Assembly: GCA_030054275.1 (NCBI GenBank)
Contig: JASGCF010000026.1
Location: 1-16,183, forward strand
Origin: Limnohabitans sp.
GTDB taxonomy: Bacteria > Planctomycetota > Phycisphaerae > Phycisphaerales > SM1A02
Reading direction: 5' to 3'
DNA: 16,183 nucleotides
In this document: positions 15,801-16,183 of the stretch, one piece after another
How the letters are laid out: the number at the start of each line of letters is the position of its first letter
Numbering within the stretch: the stretch's first letter is position 1
Position numbers and translations under genes: made by a program
The notes under the pieces: model-generated
Seen by the model: the letters and a program-made list of their open reading frames with translations, nothing else
Told to the model about the DNA's origin: nothing
The model's database searches: none

Positions 15801-16183
15801 CACGATCAACCGCACGATGAACTCGTTGTGGAAATGGTCCCAACCGCTGGCGGACGCGCTCGGCAGCCTTCTTCGCACGAGCGCGCTCTGCTTTGGTCGG
15901 ATGATCCCTTCACCAACGATGACATCTCCATCCGCGGGGTGCTCATCCATGAGTGCTTCCGTGAATTTCGCTCGATCGAAGATATCGAAGGTGCGGCACA
16001 ATCAAATCCGCCGCAACTTGCTTGGTTCATTGCGCGCGCTGCAGAGCGGGCCTCCATCGAGAAGGGTGTTCCGGTGCAGCCCTCGATGTTGGCCGACGCC
16101 GAGCGGTTGCTGCTGAACATCATGCAGGGCGTCGGAAAGAACGACTCGATCGCGGAAGCGCTGCGCACCCGCTCATCTGACCG
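12816..16183 (+). CDS. addA: AddA-like ATP-dependent helicase-nuclease subunit (3' end outside window)
   Basis: The frame is open for 1122 codons to the right edge with no stop, so the protein is partial. All superfamily 1 helicase motifs are visible: Walker A ANAGSGKT (26-33), motif Ia AVTFTRKAA (61-69), IGTIDGYFHRI (125-134), Walker B DEAQD (402-406), motif III VVGDPKQSIYGWRGG (453-467), motif IV RKSYRSS (490-496), motif V MTVHASKGLEFD (806-817) and motif VI VAATRAR (885-891). DEAQD, GWRGG and the HASKGLEFD form are typical of the AddA/RecB branch. A nuclease domain begins near the edge: RGVLIHECFREF (1040-1051), where the His is the first nuclease motif; the remaining motifs lie outside. 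It should pair with the upstream AddB to unwind and resect DNA ends. Two in-frame repeats lie between domains, GLSSRER at 742-762 and HDQP at 984-1001. Confidence 0.88.
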   Translation, partial: MTTNSSNSTNSTRPVSDAPQRSILVANAGSGKTWTLANRVLAWCFDERRAGRTPRPAAILAVTFTRKAAGEILARILTHAAQGAADSEAGEEARDRFSKVVGEASAADYLAVLEALCRDLHRMQIGTIDGYFHRIATAMPDEVGLPPDWTVGEEREVESLRAEAAARVLAEPDALGLISLLEEGAPKASVLASITDLMGGRSVSVLDLYRGCAIGGEAAVHRAWGWIARIPVGNDVAGSNAKANYHSACALWRALQIPLTADKKAPKPRVAWLKAHRVVLDCLERRDFRQLAEQEILQRLDQNATYSSFAPPQEWLEAFAAVRPHLRAGLLGLVRGRMDGALKVVPLADRALRELQADRGIFTFGDVGLGVASAAMREGSRVANPAHLRAAIGSEIVDLAIDEAQDTSAEQFAALRPLIEDVLAVERFSDASVGSISQLIASSAAAPAGRFLVVGDPKQSIYGWRGGTPGLIHEMQERYKSALDRDAPLRKSYRSSKLLMDFVNRVFSNLSDDVLPLVEDDEHRQPLLSIGDFLLREELPDEVAGSAFVRALRDWRFESHEADNLKLHGSIHAYVYGESDAPVDPDDVLGVDAVTAVTAAERAAQVAARLHREHPERTIGVLVRTNRVASDVMEALRRLRVPASDEGRATLLDSPAVVGMIQCLRLIDQPGDRIAHFLVSRGPMAAITGLQPLEEASSPASALEDAVRFSSEWRGRIADEGLAKVLRGFVDQLAAPGPVSGGLSSRERGLSSQERGLTARERGRLERMVAIAEDLAAEQPARLTGFIDALASDAADASSADRIRVMTVHASKGLEFDEVILASLDDSWGSAPTEWGSVATDPTMPPQLVGPLGTTSIRYWLPELAVVERDERRRRLLDDLSLFYVAATRARRGLHLIASNDPKGKLPTAAKLIGAALQRTAAVQDTLAGAQPFTQTLTKTPFDQAQPFWSVLYEPEISKAAEVGSVDKRADATKREAPTRDEGHDQPHDQPHDQPHDQPHDELVVEMVPTAGGRARQPSSHERALLWSDDPFTNDDISIRGVLIHECFREFRSIEDIEGAAQSNPPQLAWFIARAAERASIEKGVPVQPSMLADAERLLLNIMQGVGKNDSIAEALRTRSSD
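15039..15101 (+). repeat. 21-bp in-frame tandem repeat in addA, three copies
   Basis: Units at 15039-15059, 15060-15080 and 15081-15101 encode GLSSRER, GLSSQER and GLTARER. The copies share most bases. They lie between helicase motifs IV and V, so probably in a surface insertion of the 2B-like region. Confidence 0.85.
15765..15818 (+). repeat. 12-bp in-frame tandem repeat in addA, four and a half copies
   Basis: CA(T/C)GATCAACCG repeats at 15765, 15777, 15789 and 15801, followed by a half unit at 15813. It encodes (HDQP)4-HD. Each unit contains the palindrome TGATCA or the close CGATCA. It lies in the linker between helicase motif VI (885-891) and the nuclease start (1040). Confidence 0.92.

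Overview
The window looks like a chromosomal segment of a planctomycete, most likely class Phycisphaerae. This rests on protein style: secreted proteins built from many D-C-N-x-N-G-x-P-D-x-C-D units and ending in paired Ca-binding dockerin-like loops (GDxNxDGxxxxxDLxxLLxxWG), a Tat-exported Gfo/Idh/MocA oxidoreductase, and GC-rich DNA with few strong Shine-Dalgarno sites. No rRNA, tRNA, insertion sequence, phage gene or CRISPR array was seen.

Layout from left to right: (1) the last 75 codons of a PcrA/UvrD-type helicase (1-228, +); (2) a 745-residue secreted repeat protein (415-2652, +); (3) a Tat-dependent Gfo/Idh/MocA dehydrogenase (2780-4237, +), followed after 15 bases by a small GYF_2 plus CD225/dispanin-like membrane protein (4253-4798, +); (4) a convergent 978-residue secreted metalloprotease-like mosaic protein (4841-7777, -) and, behind it on the same strand, a 105-residue zinc-ribbon protein (7939-8256, -); (5) a divergent gene for an exported protein that fuses a cysteine phosphatase domain (HCx5R) to a C-terminal cytochrome c'-like domain with a CxxCH heme site (8372-9487, +); (6) a translationally coupled AddB-AddA pair (9670-12819 and 12816 to beyond the right edge, +), the helicase-nuclease that processes double-strand DNA ends for recombination.

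The genes do not form one pathway. AddB and AddA clearly work together, since their stop and start overlap as ATGA. The two large secreted proteins share a module vocabulary (DCN repeats as spacers, C-terminal dockerin-like pair) and are probably exported and anchored in the same way. The Gfo/Idh gene and the GYF_2-CD225 gene may be co-transcribed. The most unusual single object is the phosphatase-cytochrome c' fusion. A second theme is that several genes carry young-looking in-frame minisatellites: 12-bp in the phosphatase gene, 15-bp in addB, 21-bp and 12-bp in addA. All have units divisible by three, so they change linker length without breaking the frame. No gene-free stretch exceeds 190 bases.
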